Shown here in pieces: positions 18,401 through 26,587 of a DNA stretch of 64,000 nucleotides (the stretch's first letter is position 1; each line of letters opens with the position of its first letter). Location of the stretch: assembly GCA_963779055.1 (NCBI GenBank), contig CAVZWN010000001.1, positions 659,380-723,379 on the forward strand. Reading direction: 5' to 3'. The position numbers and the translations under genes are program-made. Below the pieces are notes generated by a model that was given only the letters and a program-made list of their open reading frames with translations, was not told the DNA's origin and did no database searches. Source of the stretch: Sulfurimicrobium sp963779055 (GTDB lineage Bacteria > Pseudomonadota > Gammaproteobacteria > Burkholderiales > Sulfuricellaceae).

Positions 18401-19939
18401 AGATCCCTTCGCGGCAATAAAAAATCAAACTTCCGGAAAAACGTGTCGTTAATACAAATGCGCGATGACGTGGAATGGCGGCCCTATACAACGGATGACT
18501 TGGCTGAGTGCCTGATGCTAATGGATGAATGGGCCGAATTACAGAAGGAGAAGCACGAGAAAGTACTTTACCAGCGCTATTCCCATAATTGCCTCAAGTT
18601 TGCCCACCATTTTGAATCCAGGGATTTATTCGGACAGGTTTTTCTTGTAGGTGAAAAAATCCGCGCATTTGGCTTTGGTGGCGAAATGCGCCCAGGCATT
18701 GCCAATGTGTTTGTTGGCTACGCTGACCATCGCATCACAGGCCTTCATCAGTTCATGTATTACCAGTTATTGCTTGCCATGGACGGCTATGAACTTGCTA
18801 ATGCAGGGCATGCGGATACGCCCGGAATCCAATTTGCGAAAGACCACATGCGCCCGGTATCGATGCATGGCATTTACCGCGTTAGCGCCAGTGCCGGCTC
18901 TCTGACCGGGAATATCCCTGAAGCGCTTCCAGAAAATGGCTCGATTCCCGAAAAATTCGGCAACGAACTGAGTGGAAAACTCGAGAAAACAACCGGCAGC
19001 ATCGATACCAGCATCTATATCGCAGCGGCAAAAGAACTCAATCTCAGCATCGAGATCATCCGGCAAACCGCACCTTCGCTTTGCCGGATTTCGAATGGTC
19101 AGAAACACCTGCTGATTGAGGCAAATGCACTCAGCCTGACCAGTACCGTGCATCGTCGCCTGGCGTATGACAAATTCCTTACGCTCGAACTCCTCGAACA
19201 AGCCGGGGTTCCCTGCCCCAAGGCAAAACTGTTCCGTGTCGGCAAGGAACAGGAGATCCTGCAATATGCTGCAACCAATCGTCCAGTTGTTGTCAAACCT
19301 AAAACCGGCTCTTTCGGACGCGGCGTTTGCGTCAACCCGCAGGATGACAAAAGCGTGCTTGAAGCAGTACGCGAGATCCGCAAAATGAAGCGCGACTTCG
19401 TCCAGGTAGAAAGCTTTATCGAGGGATACGACTACCGGGTCATGCTTTACGATGCTGAAGTCATCGGGATAACGAAATGGATTCCCCCCCATGTGATCGG
19501 GGATGGCACAAGGACACTCAAGGAATTGATCGAGGCGAGAAACGCCTACCGGAAGTACTACACCCTCTCTGAAATTGTGGTTGATGAAGAGGAGATCATG
19601 AGACAGGGCTTTGATTACGCATCTGTATTACCCGAAGGCGTGAGTTGCGGCCTGAACCGCAATTCCAGCTATCTCGTCGGGGGTGAAACCACACGGATAG
19701 ACCCCGCCTTGATCCATCCCGACAATCTGGAGGCGTGCCGTCGCGCAGCAGATGCGACCTACATCAATTTCAGCGGCATCGACCTGATCAGCAAGGACAT
19801 CAGCGTTTCCTACCGGGAAAACGGAGCTGCGATCAACGAAATCAACACCTGCCCCAATATCTTTGTTCATTACTTTGCCGACATGGGCGAGGATGCGAGA
19901 GAAGCCAGGCGGATCCTGCAAAAGTATTTTGGCTTATGA
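15314..19939 (+). CDS. 1541-residue fusion: CapA-like phosphatase, two DUF2156 aminoacyl-transferase-like domains and ATP-grasp ligase
   Basis: Residues 1 to about 290 carry CapA/PgsA metallophosphatase motifs (GGDVMLSRD, NLECVIS, TTANNHAMDFG, SPHWGENW, GHSAHIPQGIE). About 345-545 is a beta-rich domain resembling Ig-like modules. About 550-845 and 896-1192 are two copies of a DUF2156/phosphatidylglycerol-lysyltransferase-C type GNAT-like domain, the second half of MprF-like aminoacyl-tRNA-dependent transferases. About 1230-1541 is an ATP-grasp ligase close to the cyanophycin synthetase/glutathione synthetase type (RPVVVKPKTGSFGRGV, EINTCPNIFVH). No export signal is seen at the ATG, though CapA proteins are often exported. 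It overlaps the Mur ligase by 92 bp and the next gene by 4 bp (ATGA). Inferred: several amide-forming activities on one chain, for synthesis of a non-ribosomal peptide or polyamide. I know of no described system with this architecture. Confidence 0.85.
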   Translation: MRTLIAGGDVMLSRDVPGLLASAGMDSAFREIRPLLERADIALANLECVISGKGDFFDKGEGRPYYYRCPPNSVNTLVASGFSILTTANNHAMDFGPEALADQARILAEAGLASAGSGPDAESAAQPIFLKAGGLVVAVVSFATDLPLQAADAERCGIFHVSLDREAVSRLRPVIETARQGADLIIASPHWGENWSQHPSEDIRRLAWALVDLGVDAVLGHSAHIPQGIEVYRGRPIVYDMGSLLFDRVQQDRMRHSALFELTFGDQGIERLRIYPVELEPGAVRPASDAEGSETLQLIEELSRKLDPAVEFHNDGQALELRLPPLGLAKHKSCPGTIFDRNTIHHVEPDNPALGKTNVFYSAPPENLDPGCRIDLGGGLEVLGARFPEQARAGAGFALEVYFRYPETEGRRWRASLLGINPLSGEEFRYRHPVAEGMWVSQNWHDASIICDRVVVRPPSDLAAARYDLYWNLVDADTGKLRKIDSNDPRVRDNWLRLGSIHLVADGSRMVAWIPPAATTNIPALTQSKSVTNNEGDTSPPPHWQAETDAMAGLRRLSLDDLPRYKAALAESRRTTWQHYFPFLYLFSITAKTEHIWIAEEGGSLCLYRRNLTANGPRLYLASLPLPMNMAVLKNCLERVRQHNRSQDASIYWVDEEDLTVLKGLGDITMTPYNPDYLYDPKAYHSLTGGEMTRLRRNLAHLHKWNDVELRAYTQNDLADCLALLDEWTELQKDKHEKILYQRYTQDCLKLADQFAPEDLFGRVALINGKIRSFGFGGEMYPGLGNFFIAYSDHHIKGLNYFMVTQLMLTMQDHGLVNGGIANTPGLKYAKETLCPVGMHNSYRVKIGPAAKIFQADAPDCPPNTRTQIASTGKPVHIGQHKSDPERQASPQGNTLIGLRRLSMEDLSRYKAALEQSGGMSWPQYFPFLYLYEATAKTEEFLIGEESGSLCIYRRNLTAKGPMLYLAFLPMPMNMAVLESCLARIREHNNSPDAMIYWVGEEELASISSLRNTKATPLHQEYIYAPENFRSLRGNKKSNFRKNVSLIQMRDDVEWRPYTTDDLAECLMLMDEWAELQKEKHEKVLYQRYSHNCLKFAHHFESRDLFGQVFLVGEKIRAFGFGGEMRPGIANVFVGYADHRITGLHQFMYYQLLLAMDGYELANAGHADTPGIQFAKDHMRPVSMHGIYRVSASAGSLTGNIPEALPENGSIPEKFGNELSGKLEKTTGSIDTSIYIAAAKELNLSIEIIRQTAPSLCRISNGQKHLLIEANALSLTSTVHRRLAYDKFLTLELLEQAGVPCPKAKLFRVGKEQEILQYAATNRPVVVKPKTGSFGRGVCVNPQDDKSVLEAVREIRKMKRDFVQVESFIEGYDYRVMLYDAEVIGITKWIPPHVIGDGTRTLKELIEARNAYRKYYTLSEIVVDEEEIMRQGFDYASVLPEGVSCGLNRNSSYLVGGETTRIDPALIHPDNLEACRRAADATYINFSGIDLISKDISVSYRENGAAINEINTCPNIFVHYFADMGEDAREARRILQKYFGL
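16968..18890 (+). repeat. Internal duplication of the DUF2156 domain
   Basis: The segments at about 16968-17850 and 18001-18890 encode homologous domains of roughly 295 residues: both begin LRRLS-(L/M)-(D/E)-DL-x-RYKAAL and share KHEK-(I/V)-LYQRY, (S/A)FGFGGEM and NTPGLKYAK/DTPGIQFAK. They have diverged in detail, which points to an old intragenic duplication rather than a recent copy or assembly artefact. The two copies may have split donor or acceptor specificity. Confidence 0.9.
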
Positions 19940-20910
19940 AAAAGCGCTTTCCACCCCAACCCGCAAGCAGCAAACAGCCCCCTTTGGGTAGCCTGGCGCC
20001 ACCTGCGGCGGCTTTTGCCATCTGGTTGCTGCTGGTATTCGCGGGGAGTGCCGCCGCATCGGACAACGAACGCCTGGTGGCGCTGAAAGTAACTGTCACC
20101 GTCACCAACAAGGGCGACATGCCCATTAGCCCCTACATACACCGCATCACGATTCCAGCAGACGATCTTCCCCAGCAACAATTGCTGCGGATTGACTATC
20201 CCCACCGCGATCGATATACCGTTGGGAAACATTCCAACGGCGTGGACAGCTTCATGGAGTTCCGCTGGGATATTCCACGCCGCTCCAGCATCGTGCGCGA
20301 GGCCACTTTCCATCTGCGGCTCAAGCCCTATGACTACAAAAAAGACACGGGGCAGAAAATCACAAACTCTGGATATTTCTTTCTCAACCCCAGTCTTTAC
20401 GTCGAATCCGGCTCTCCTGAGGTGCGAAGCATCGCAGAATCCATCCGGCGCGCCCATGCCGACAAGGAAAGCCAGCTAAGGGCTGCCTTCCTGTACCCGC
20501 AGGAACATTTGAGTTACCAGAACATGTCAAATAAAGGCGCGTTGTTCGCGATTCGTGAAGGGAAAGGCGATTGCACTGAATATGCAGCGCTTTTCGCAGC
20601 GATTTCCCGTTCGCTGGGAATCCCCGCCCGATTGACATCCGAGTTCCTGTTCAGCAAACGCAACGAATTTTCCTGGCCCAACCATCACGCAACTGAAGTT
20701 TATCTGGATGGGCGCTGGATTCCGGTTGACCCCAATTTGGCACTGGAATCCTCGCTGGGATACGGATTCGGGACTAGCGCCACAAGCAAGGTGATATTGA
20801 AGCGTGATGGGAGCTGGACATGGTCAAATCAAGTTCCCGGCGTATCGAGACAGTACCGGGAAAAATTCATGGAGGTTGGCATGCACTGGAGCGTCCGGAT
20901 TGAAAACTGA
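19936..20910 (+). CDS. Secreted or membrane-anchored transglutaminase-like cysteine protease/peptidase
   Basis: 324 residues. The start overlaps the stop of the giant gene (ATGA), so translation is coupled. A hydrophobic segment (FAIWLLLVFAGSAAAS, about residues 30-46) marks a signal peptide or anchor. A beta-sandwich region is followed by a transglutaminase core with the catalytic triad intact: Cys in KGDCTEYAALFAA, His in NHHATEVYLD, Asp in WIPVDPNL. Such enzymes cleave, cross-link or cyclise amide bonds. In this operon it is the natural candidate for processing or attaching the product outside the inner membrane. It is not LapG-like in sequence beyond the common fold. Last gene of the run; the next gene is convergent. 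Confidence 0.85.
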   Translation: MKKRFPPQPASSKQPPLGSLAPPAAAFAIWLLLVFAGSAAASDNERLVALKVTVTVTNKGDMPISPYIHRITIPADDLPQQQLLRIDYPHRDRYTVGKHSNGVDSFMEFRWDIPRRSSIVREATFHLRLKPYDYKKDTGQKITNSGYFFLNPSLYVESGSPEVRSIAESIRRAHADKESQLRAAFLYPQEHLSYQNMSNKGALFAIREGKGDCTEYAALFAAISRSLGIPARLTSEFLFSKRNEFSWPNHHATEVYLDGRWIPVDPNLALESSLGYGFGTSATSKVILKRDGSWTWSNQVPGVSRQYREKFMEVGMHWSVRIEN

Positions 20911-21003
20911 GTCTTCCAGGCTCGCTTCACGATCGGTCATTGCGAGCGCGAAGTAAAACGCCCGACCCATCAGTTTTTGCTGCATTGCCCCTCGCACTAA
21001 CGA

Positions 21004-23529
21004 TTAAATCGCTGCTTCCCCGGGGCCGTGCGACTGAATGAAGACCAGCGCCTCCGGCGCCGGAACAGGTTTGCTGAACAAGTAACCTTGCAGGAAATCG
21101 CAGCCCTGTTGAACCAGGAACGCCTGCTGCGCTGCCGTTTCGACCCCCTCGGCCACCACTGTCAGTCCCATGGTATGGGCCAGCGCGATGGTGGCAGTGC
21201 AGATAGCGGCATCGTTGCGGTCACTCTCGATATCACGCACGAAAGAGCGGTCGAGCTTGAGGGTGTGAATCGGCAGCAGTTTGAGATAACTGAGCGAGGA
21301 ATAGCCGGTACCGAAATCGTCAATGGCCAGATGCACGCCCAGATCGCGCAACGCCCTGAGGCTGACAATGCTGGCCTCCGGGTTTTCCATAGCCACGGAT
21401 TCGGTCACCTCGAGTTCCAGATCGCCGCCCCTGAGCCCGTGCTTATCCAGCATGCGCGCAACATCCAGGCTCAGGCCGGGCAGGCGTAGCTGGTATGCAG
21501 ACAGGTTGACCGCCATTTTCAGGTTCGTCACACCCTGGTCATGCCAGGCGCGGAGCTGGCGGCAGGCATTCTCCAGCACCCATTCGCCCAATTGCACGAT
21601 CAGCCCGGTCTCCTCGGCAATGGAAATGAATTTGTCCGGCGGCACCAGACCGTCGCGGGGGTGGCGCCAGCGCACCAGCGCCTCCACACCGACAACCTGG
21701 CCATCGCGTCCATCCAGTTGCGGCTGGTAATGCAGTTCGAATTGACCCGATTCCACCGCGACACGCAAATCACGCTCCAGGCTCAGGCGCTCCATGGCAA
21801 CCCGATTCATCTCGGCGGTAAAAAACTGGATGTTGTTACGCCCCTGTGACTTGGCGTGATACATGGCAGTATCGGCGTTCTTCATCAGCGCATCGCAAGT
21901 CTCGCCATCATCCGGATAAAAGGCAACACCGATACTGGGGGTGGTGCGCAATGCGTTGCCGCCGATACTGTAATCCTCACCCAGAACACGAAGAATCTTG
22001 TCCGCCACGCGCGCGACCACGCTTGCGTCTGCCACCTCGGCCAGCACAACCACAAATTCGTCACCACCCAGGCGCGCCACAATATCGCTTTCGCGCACAC
22101 TGTGACGCAAGCGCTTTGCCACCTCGATCAGCAGCTCATCACCCACGGCGTGACCCTGGGTATCGTTGATCGTCTTGAAACGGTCCATGTCGATGAACAT
22201 CAGCGCCAGTGCGCGCCGCTCCCGCCGCACCGTAGACAGCGCCTGTTCCAGACGGTCCTGCAGACTGAAGCGGTTGAACAGGCCGGTTAATGCATCATGA
22301 TGCGCCAGGCGGGAAATTTTCGCCTCGGCCGCCTTCCGTTCGGTGATATCGGTGAAACTGGCAACATAGTGGGTCACATCCCCATCCTGACCGCGCACCG
22401 CCGACATCGCCACCCATTTCGGGTAAATGCTGCCATCCTTGCGCCGGTCCCATATCTCTCCCTGCCAGTAGCCATCCAGTTTCAGTGTGGCCCACATTTT
22501 CTGGTAGGTTTGCGGCGGGGTAGTGCCGGATGCCAGCATGCGCGGGTTCTTGCCCTGCACATCTTCGAGGCTGTAGCCCGTCATGCGGGTAAACGCGGGG
22601 TTCACCGACAGAATGTGGTTATCGCTGTCGCTGATGAGAATGGCTTCGCCGCTGTGCTCGAATATACTGGCATAAAGCAGCAGATCGGTATCGGCCTGTT
22701 TTCGTGCGGTAATGTCCTGCACCGTTCCGCTGGAGCGAAGCGCCCTGCCTTCCCGGTCGTAAAACGTCTCGCAACGTTCGTTCACCCATTTGACCCGGCC
22801 ATCCGGCATGAGCAGGCGGTGTGCGATTTCATACGGTGTGCGCGTTTTCAGGGATTGGGTATACGCCTGGTTGACCTTCTCCCTGTCGTTCGGATGAACG
22901 GCATTGAGAAAAGCATCATAGGACGCACCGAACAGGGTGGAATCGATTTCGAAAATGCGAAAAATCTCATCCGACCAGGTCAGGCGGTTGCTGACAATAT
23001 CCAGTTCCCAGCTGCCGACCTGGGCAATGCGCTGGGCTTCATTAAGGCGAACCTCGCTATCCCGGACTACCTCTTCTGACTCCTTGCGCTCACTGATATC
23101 CATCGCAATGCCGAGGAAACCGGTAATCTGACCGTCCTCGTCATGAATGGCGGTGATCGACAGCAGCACCGGAAAACAGGTGCCGTCCTTGTGCAGGTAG
23201 GTCCACTCATACTCGTTCGGCAAACCGCAGCGGGTGCGGGCGACAAATACCTCGAAACCCGGTTCGAGCGGGATGCCCAGTTCCCGGGAAAAAGCTTCTG
23301 CCCGTGCCGCCACTTCCACAGGATCATGCAGGATGAAAGGGCTGCGGAGGCCGACCATCTCGCTGGCGCGATAACCCAGCATGCGCTCGGCCGCACGATT
23401 AAAAACCGTAATCACCCCATCCGGCGCCGTGGCGATAATGGCGTGGGCGGCGTTATCCAGTATCGCCCCATGCAGGGTAGAAATATCCATCACCGGATTA
23501 TACCGGCTAGTCGCAGAGTGGCTACCCAT
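21004..23529 (-). CDS. PAS(x3)-GGDEF-EAL bifunctional c-di-GMP signalling protein
   Basis: 841 residues. Three PAS/PAC units (about 15-135, 140-265, 270-390) precede a GGDEF domain with an intact active site (RLGGDEFVVVLA) and an EAL domain with an intact GVEALVRWRHP signature and the DDFGTGYSSLSYL motif. It could therefore both make and degrade c-di-GMP; PAS sensing would decide which. No membrane helix, so cytosolic. The start is uncertain: 23529 abuts the lon stop codon, while ATG 23490 lies 8 nt behind a perfect TATAAT. It lies downstream of lon on the same strand and convergent to the novel operon. Confidence 0.92.
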   Translation of the reverse strand: MGSHSATSRYNPVMDISTLHGAILDNAAHAIIATAPDGVITVFNRAAERMLGYRASEMVGLRSPFILHDPVEVAARAEAFSRELGIPLEPGFEVFVARTRCGLPNEYEWTYLHKDGTCFPVLLSITAIHDEDGQITGFLGIAMDISERKESEEVVRDSEVRLNEAQRIAQVGSWELDIVSNRLTWSDEIFRIFEIDSTLFGASYDAFLNAVHPNDREKVNQAYTQSLKTRTPYEIAHRLLMPDGRVKWVNERCETFYDREGRALRSSGTVQDITARKQADTDLLLYASIFEHSGEAILISDSDNHILSVNPAFTRMTGYSLEDVQGKNPRMLASGTTPPQTYQKMWATLKLDGYWQGEIWDRRKDGSIYPKWVAMSAVRGQDGDVTHYVASFTDITERKAAEAKISRLAHHDALTGLFNRFSLQDRLEQALSTVRRERRALALMFIDMDRFKTINDTQGHAVGDELLIEVAKRLRHSVRESDIVARLGGDEFVVVLAEVADASVVARVADKILRVLGEDYSIGGNALRTTPSIGVAFYPDDGETCDALMKNADTAMYHAKSQGRNNIQFFTAEMNRVAMERLSLERDLRVAVESGQFELHYQPQLDGRDGQVVGVEALVRWRHPRDGLVPPDKFISIAEETGLIVQLGEWVLENACRQLRAWHDQGVTNLKMAVNLSAYQLRLPGLSLDVARMLDKHGLRGGDLELEVTESVAMENPEASIVSLRALRDLGVHLAIDDFGTGYSSLSYLKLLPIHTLKLDRSFVRDIESDRNDAAICTATIALAHTMGLTVVAEGVETAAQQAFLVQQGCDFLQGYLFSKPVPAPEALVFIQSHGPGEAAI

Positions 23530-25920
23530 TCAAACGCCTGAAGCAAAAACCACTTTCACCACATCCTTGAACTGCCTGGCAAAGTGGACTCTGACCCCGG
23601 CCTTGATGTGGTCCGGCAGCTCGTCAAAATCGCGCCGGTTGGCCTCGGGCATGATCAGTTCCATGATCTTGACGCGCCTTGCGGCGATGACTTTCTCGCG
23701 CACGCCGCCGATCGCCAGCACTTCGCCGGTGAGGGTCAGTTCGCCGGTCATGGCCAGGGGCCGGGAAATCTTCTGATTTCGCGCCAGTGACAGCAGCGCC
23801 GTCGCCATGGTGACACCGGCGCTGGGGCCATCCTTGGGTGTGGCGCCCTCGGGCAGGTGCAGGTGTACGAAAGCCTCGTCGAAGAATTTCAGGTCGCCTT
23901 TGTATTCCTTGAGGTGGGACGAGATATAGCTGTAGGCGATTTCGGCCGATTCCTTCATCACGTCGCCGAGCTGTCCGGTGAGCTTGAAACCGCGATTGCG
24001 GGTATGCACCCGGGTCGCCTCGATCGACAAAGTGGCACCGCCCATGGCAGTCCACGCCAGGCCGGTGACCACGCCGATTCCGCTAAGCGGCTTCTCCTGA
24101 GTGAATACCGGCTTGCCCAGATAATCCTCAACCTGGGCAACATTGATACGAGACACTTCTGCATCTCCGCTCATGCGCTTTACCACGGTCTTCCTGACCA
24201 GGCGGCCAAGCTGTTTCTCCAGGTTGCGCACCCCGGCTTCCCGGGCATAGCCATCGATCACATGCTTCAGTGCCGCATCGCTGATAGACAACTCACCGCG
24301 CTTGAGGCCGGTTTTTTCCAGTTGCTTGGGCCACAGGTGATGCTTGGCAATCGCCACTTTCTCGGCAGTGATGTAGCCCGACAGGCGGATCACTTCCATG
24401 CGGTCGAGCAAGGGCCCGGGAATGGTGTCGAGCTGGTTGGCGGTACACACGAACAGCACCTTGGAAAGATCGAAGCGCACGTCGAGGTAATGATCGAGGA
24501 AATCGCTGTTCTGCTCCGGGTCCAGCACTTCCAGCAGGGAAGAAGCCGGATCGCCGTGATAGGAGGCGCCGATCTTGTCCACTTCATCGAGCATGATGAC
24601 CGGATTCTGCGTGTCGCATTCCTTGATGGCCTGGATGAACTTGCCCGGCATGGCGCCGATGTAGGTGCGGCGATGGCCCTTGATCTCGGCCTCGTCACGC
24701 ATGCCGCCGAGTGAGAAGCGGTAGAACTTGCGCCCCAGCGCATCGGCAATGGAATGTCCGATGGAGGTCTTGCCCACCCCGGGCGGCCCCACCAGCAGGA
24801 CGATGGAACCGGCGATCTCGCCCTTCAGCGCGCCCACCGCGAGGAACTCGATAATGCGCTCCTTGACGTCCTCCAGACCATCATGATCGCGGTCGAGAAT
24901 CTTGCGTGCACGCTTGAGGTCGAGCTTGTCTTTGGAATACTTTCCCCACGGCAACTGGGTCAGCCAGTCGAGATAGTTGCGGGTGACGGCATATTCCGGC
25001 GAGCCGGTTTCCAGCAGGGAAAGCTTCTGCATTTCCTCATCGACGCGCTTTTGCGCTGCCTCGGTCAGTTTGAGCTTGGCAAGGCGTTCCTGAAAACGAT
25101 CGATCTCGGCGGTCTTGTCGTCCTTGGCAAGACCCAGTTCTTTCTGGATGGTCTTCAGCTGTTCGCGCAGGAAAAACTCACGTTGCTGCTTGGTCATTTT
25201 TTCATCGACCTGTTCGCGTATCTGCGATTGCAGGCGGGCGACATCCAGCTCCTTCTTGATCAGCACCAGCACTTTTTCCATGCGGCGGCGCAGATTCAGA
25301 GCTTCCAGCACATCCTGCAGCTTTTCCTTGGAAGCCGTGGTGAGGGAAGCAGCAAAATCCGTCAGCAAAGACGGCTCATTGGGGCTGAAGCGATTCAGGA
25401 AGAACTTGAGTTCCTCGCTATACAAGGGATTGAGCGGCAGGAGCTCCTTGATGGAGTTGATGATCGCCATGGCATAGGCTTTCACCTCGTCGCTATTGGC
25501 ACCCCGGCTGTCGCTGATATATTCCACCTGCGCCAGGTAAGGCGTCTTTCTGGACAACCATTTGACGATGCGAAAACGCCGCTGGCCTTCGGCAATGAAC
25601 TGGATCTTGCCCTCGGTACGCACCGGATGGTGCATGTGCACCGCGGTTCCGGTAGCATAAAAATCCTGGGGCGTGACGTCGTCGGCAGAGTTGGGCCGCA
25701 CCAGCACCAGGCCGACCATCTTGTGTTCAGTCTCGCCGATTTTTTCTACCGTATCCAGCCATGGCCCCATGTTCATCAGCAGGGGCAGGGTCTGTGCCGG
25801 GAAAAATGGCCGTTCGGTAAGCGGCAGCAGATACAGGGTATCGGGCAATACCTGCTGTTGCAGTGCCAGTTCGGTAGACTCGATTACTTCACCCTCAATC
25901 GCTTCATTTACATCAGACAT
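23530..25920 (-). CDS. lon: ATP-dependent Lon protease
   Basis: 796 residues with the full LonA order: N-terminal substrate-binding domain (LPLTERPFFPAQTLPL), coiled coil, AAA+ module (Walker A GPPGVGKTS, Walker B VIMLDEVDKI) and the Ser-Lys protease domain. The Ser is in PKDGPSAGVT and the Lys in GGVREKVIAA. Cytosolic protein quality control and turnover of regulators. The N-terminal region (KIQFIAEGQRRFRIV) is typical of a Lon subgroup found in betaproteobacteria. Divergent from nuc, with an 88-bp shared promoter region. Confidence 0.95.
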   Translation of the reverse strand: MSDVNEAIEGEVIESTELALQQQVLPDTLYLLPLTERPFFPAQTLPLLMNMGPWLDTVEKIGETEHKMVGLVLVRPNSADDVTPQDFYATGTAVHMHHPVRTEGKIQFIAEGQRRFRIVKWLSRKTPYLAQVEYISDSRGANSDEVKAYAMAIINSIKELLPLNPLYSEELKFFLNRFSPNEPSLLTDFAASLTTASKEKLQDVLEALNLRRRMEKVLVLIKKELDVARLQSQIREQVDEKMTKQQREFFLREQLKTIQKELGLAKDDKTAEIDRFQERLAKLKLTEAAQKRVDEEMQKLSLLETGSPEYAVTRNYLDWLTQLPWGKYSKDKLDLKRARKILDRDHDGLEDVKERIIEFLAVGALKGEIAGSIVLLVGPPGVGKTSIGHSIADALGRKFYRFSLGGMRDEAEIKGHRRTYIGAMPGKFIQAIKECDTQNPVIMLDEVDKIGASYHGDPASSLLEVLDPEQNSDFLDHYLDVRFDLSKVLFVCTANQLDTIPGPLLDRMEVIRLSGYITAEKVAIAKHHLWPKQLEKTGLKRGELSISDAALKHVIDGYAREAGVRNLEKQLGRLVRKTVVKRMSGDAEVSRINVAQVEDYLGKPVFTQEKPLSGIGVVTGLAWTAMGGATLSIEATRVHTRNRGFKLTGQLGDVMKESAEIAYSYISSHLKEYKGDLKFFDEAFVHLHLPEGATPKDGPSAGVTMATALLSLARNQKISRPLAMTGELTLTGEVLAIGGVREKVIAARRVKIMELIMPEANRRDFDELPDHIKAGVRVHFARQFKDVVKVVFASGV

Positions 25921-26008
25921 TTGGTCTTTTCCAGTTTGGATTCCAGTCCTTGAAATTTGTGGCCGGACAGCGACAATTCAAGTCCGGACTTCACATACAA
26001 TACGATTC

Positions 26009-26587
26009 ATGAAACGATTTTTTGCCCTGCTCGCGCTGTTCGCAGCAAGCACCATGGCCACCGCATTCGAGCCACCGGCGGATTCGCGCGTCCATCCGGC
26101 CATGACAGCCAGCGGCACCATCCAGCTCGCCTTCAGCCCGGAGGACGATACCGGTGCGCTGATTATCGAAGCGATCAATGGTGCAAAGAAGCAGGTTCTG
26201 GTTCAAACCTTCAGCTTTACCCACCGCAAGATTGCCCAGGCCCTGATTGATGCCAAACGACGTGGTGTAGATGTCCAGCTGCTTGCCGACAGGGAACAGA
26301 TCCGCAGAATGCAGCGCGGTCTGGTGCCGGAAATCGCTGCCGCCGGCATCCCGACTTTCGTGGACAGCGAACATGACAGCGCCCACAACAAGATCATGGT
26401 GATCGATGCCGGTTCGCAGCAGGGCATTGTCATCACCGGCTCGTTCAACTTCACCCATGCCGCGCAGTACCGGAACGCTGAAAACCTGCTGATTTTCCGC
26501 GGCAACCCGCAGCTTACCCAGTCCTATCTGAACAACTGGAAACGCCACCGCGCCCATTCGCAAACCTTCGAGGCAAACCGCTACTGA
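26009..26587 (+). CDS. Exported phospholipase D-family nuclease (Nuc-like, single HKD motif)
   Basis: 192 residues beginning with a signal peptide (MKRFFALLALFAASTMATA). One HKD motif (HNKIMVIDAG, followed by GSFNFTHAA) is present, as in the homodimeric Nuc endonuclease of the PLD superfamily, where each subunit supplies half of the active site. Likely a periplasmic or secreted nuclease; phosphodiesterase activity on another substrate is possible. The upstream open frame (from 25673) runs antisense through lon and is not used. It overlaps the next gene by one base (TGATG). Confidence 0.85.
   Translation: MKRFFALLALFAASTMATAFEPPADSRVHPAMTASGTIQLAFSPEDDTGALIIEAINGAKKQVLVQTFSFTHRKIAQALIDAKRRGVDVQLLADREQIRRMQRGLVPEIAAAGIPTFVDSEHDSAHNKIMVIDAGSQQGIVITGSFNFTHAAQYRNAENLLIFRGNPQLTQSYLNNWKRHRAHSQTFEANRY

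Noticed and set aside
20911..21003. TCATTGCGAGCGCGAAG as a REP-type repeat
   Set aside because: Only one short copy is seen in this window and no palindrome is complete.
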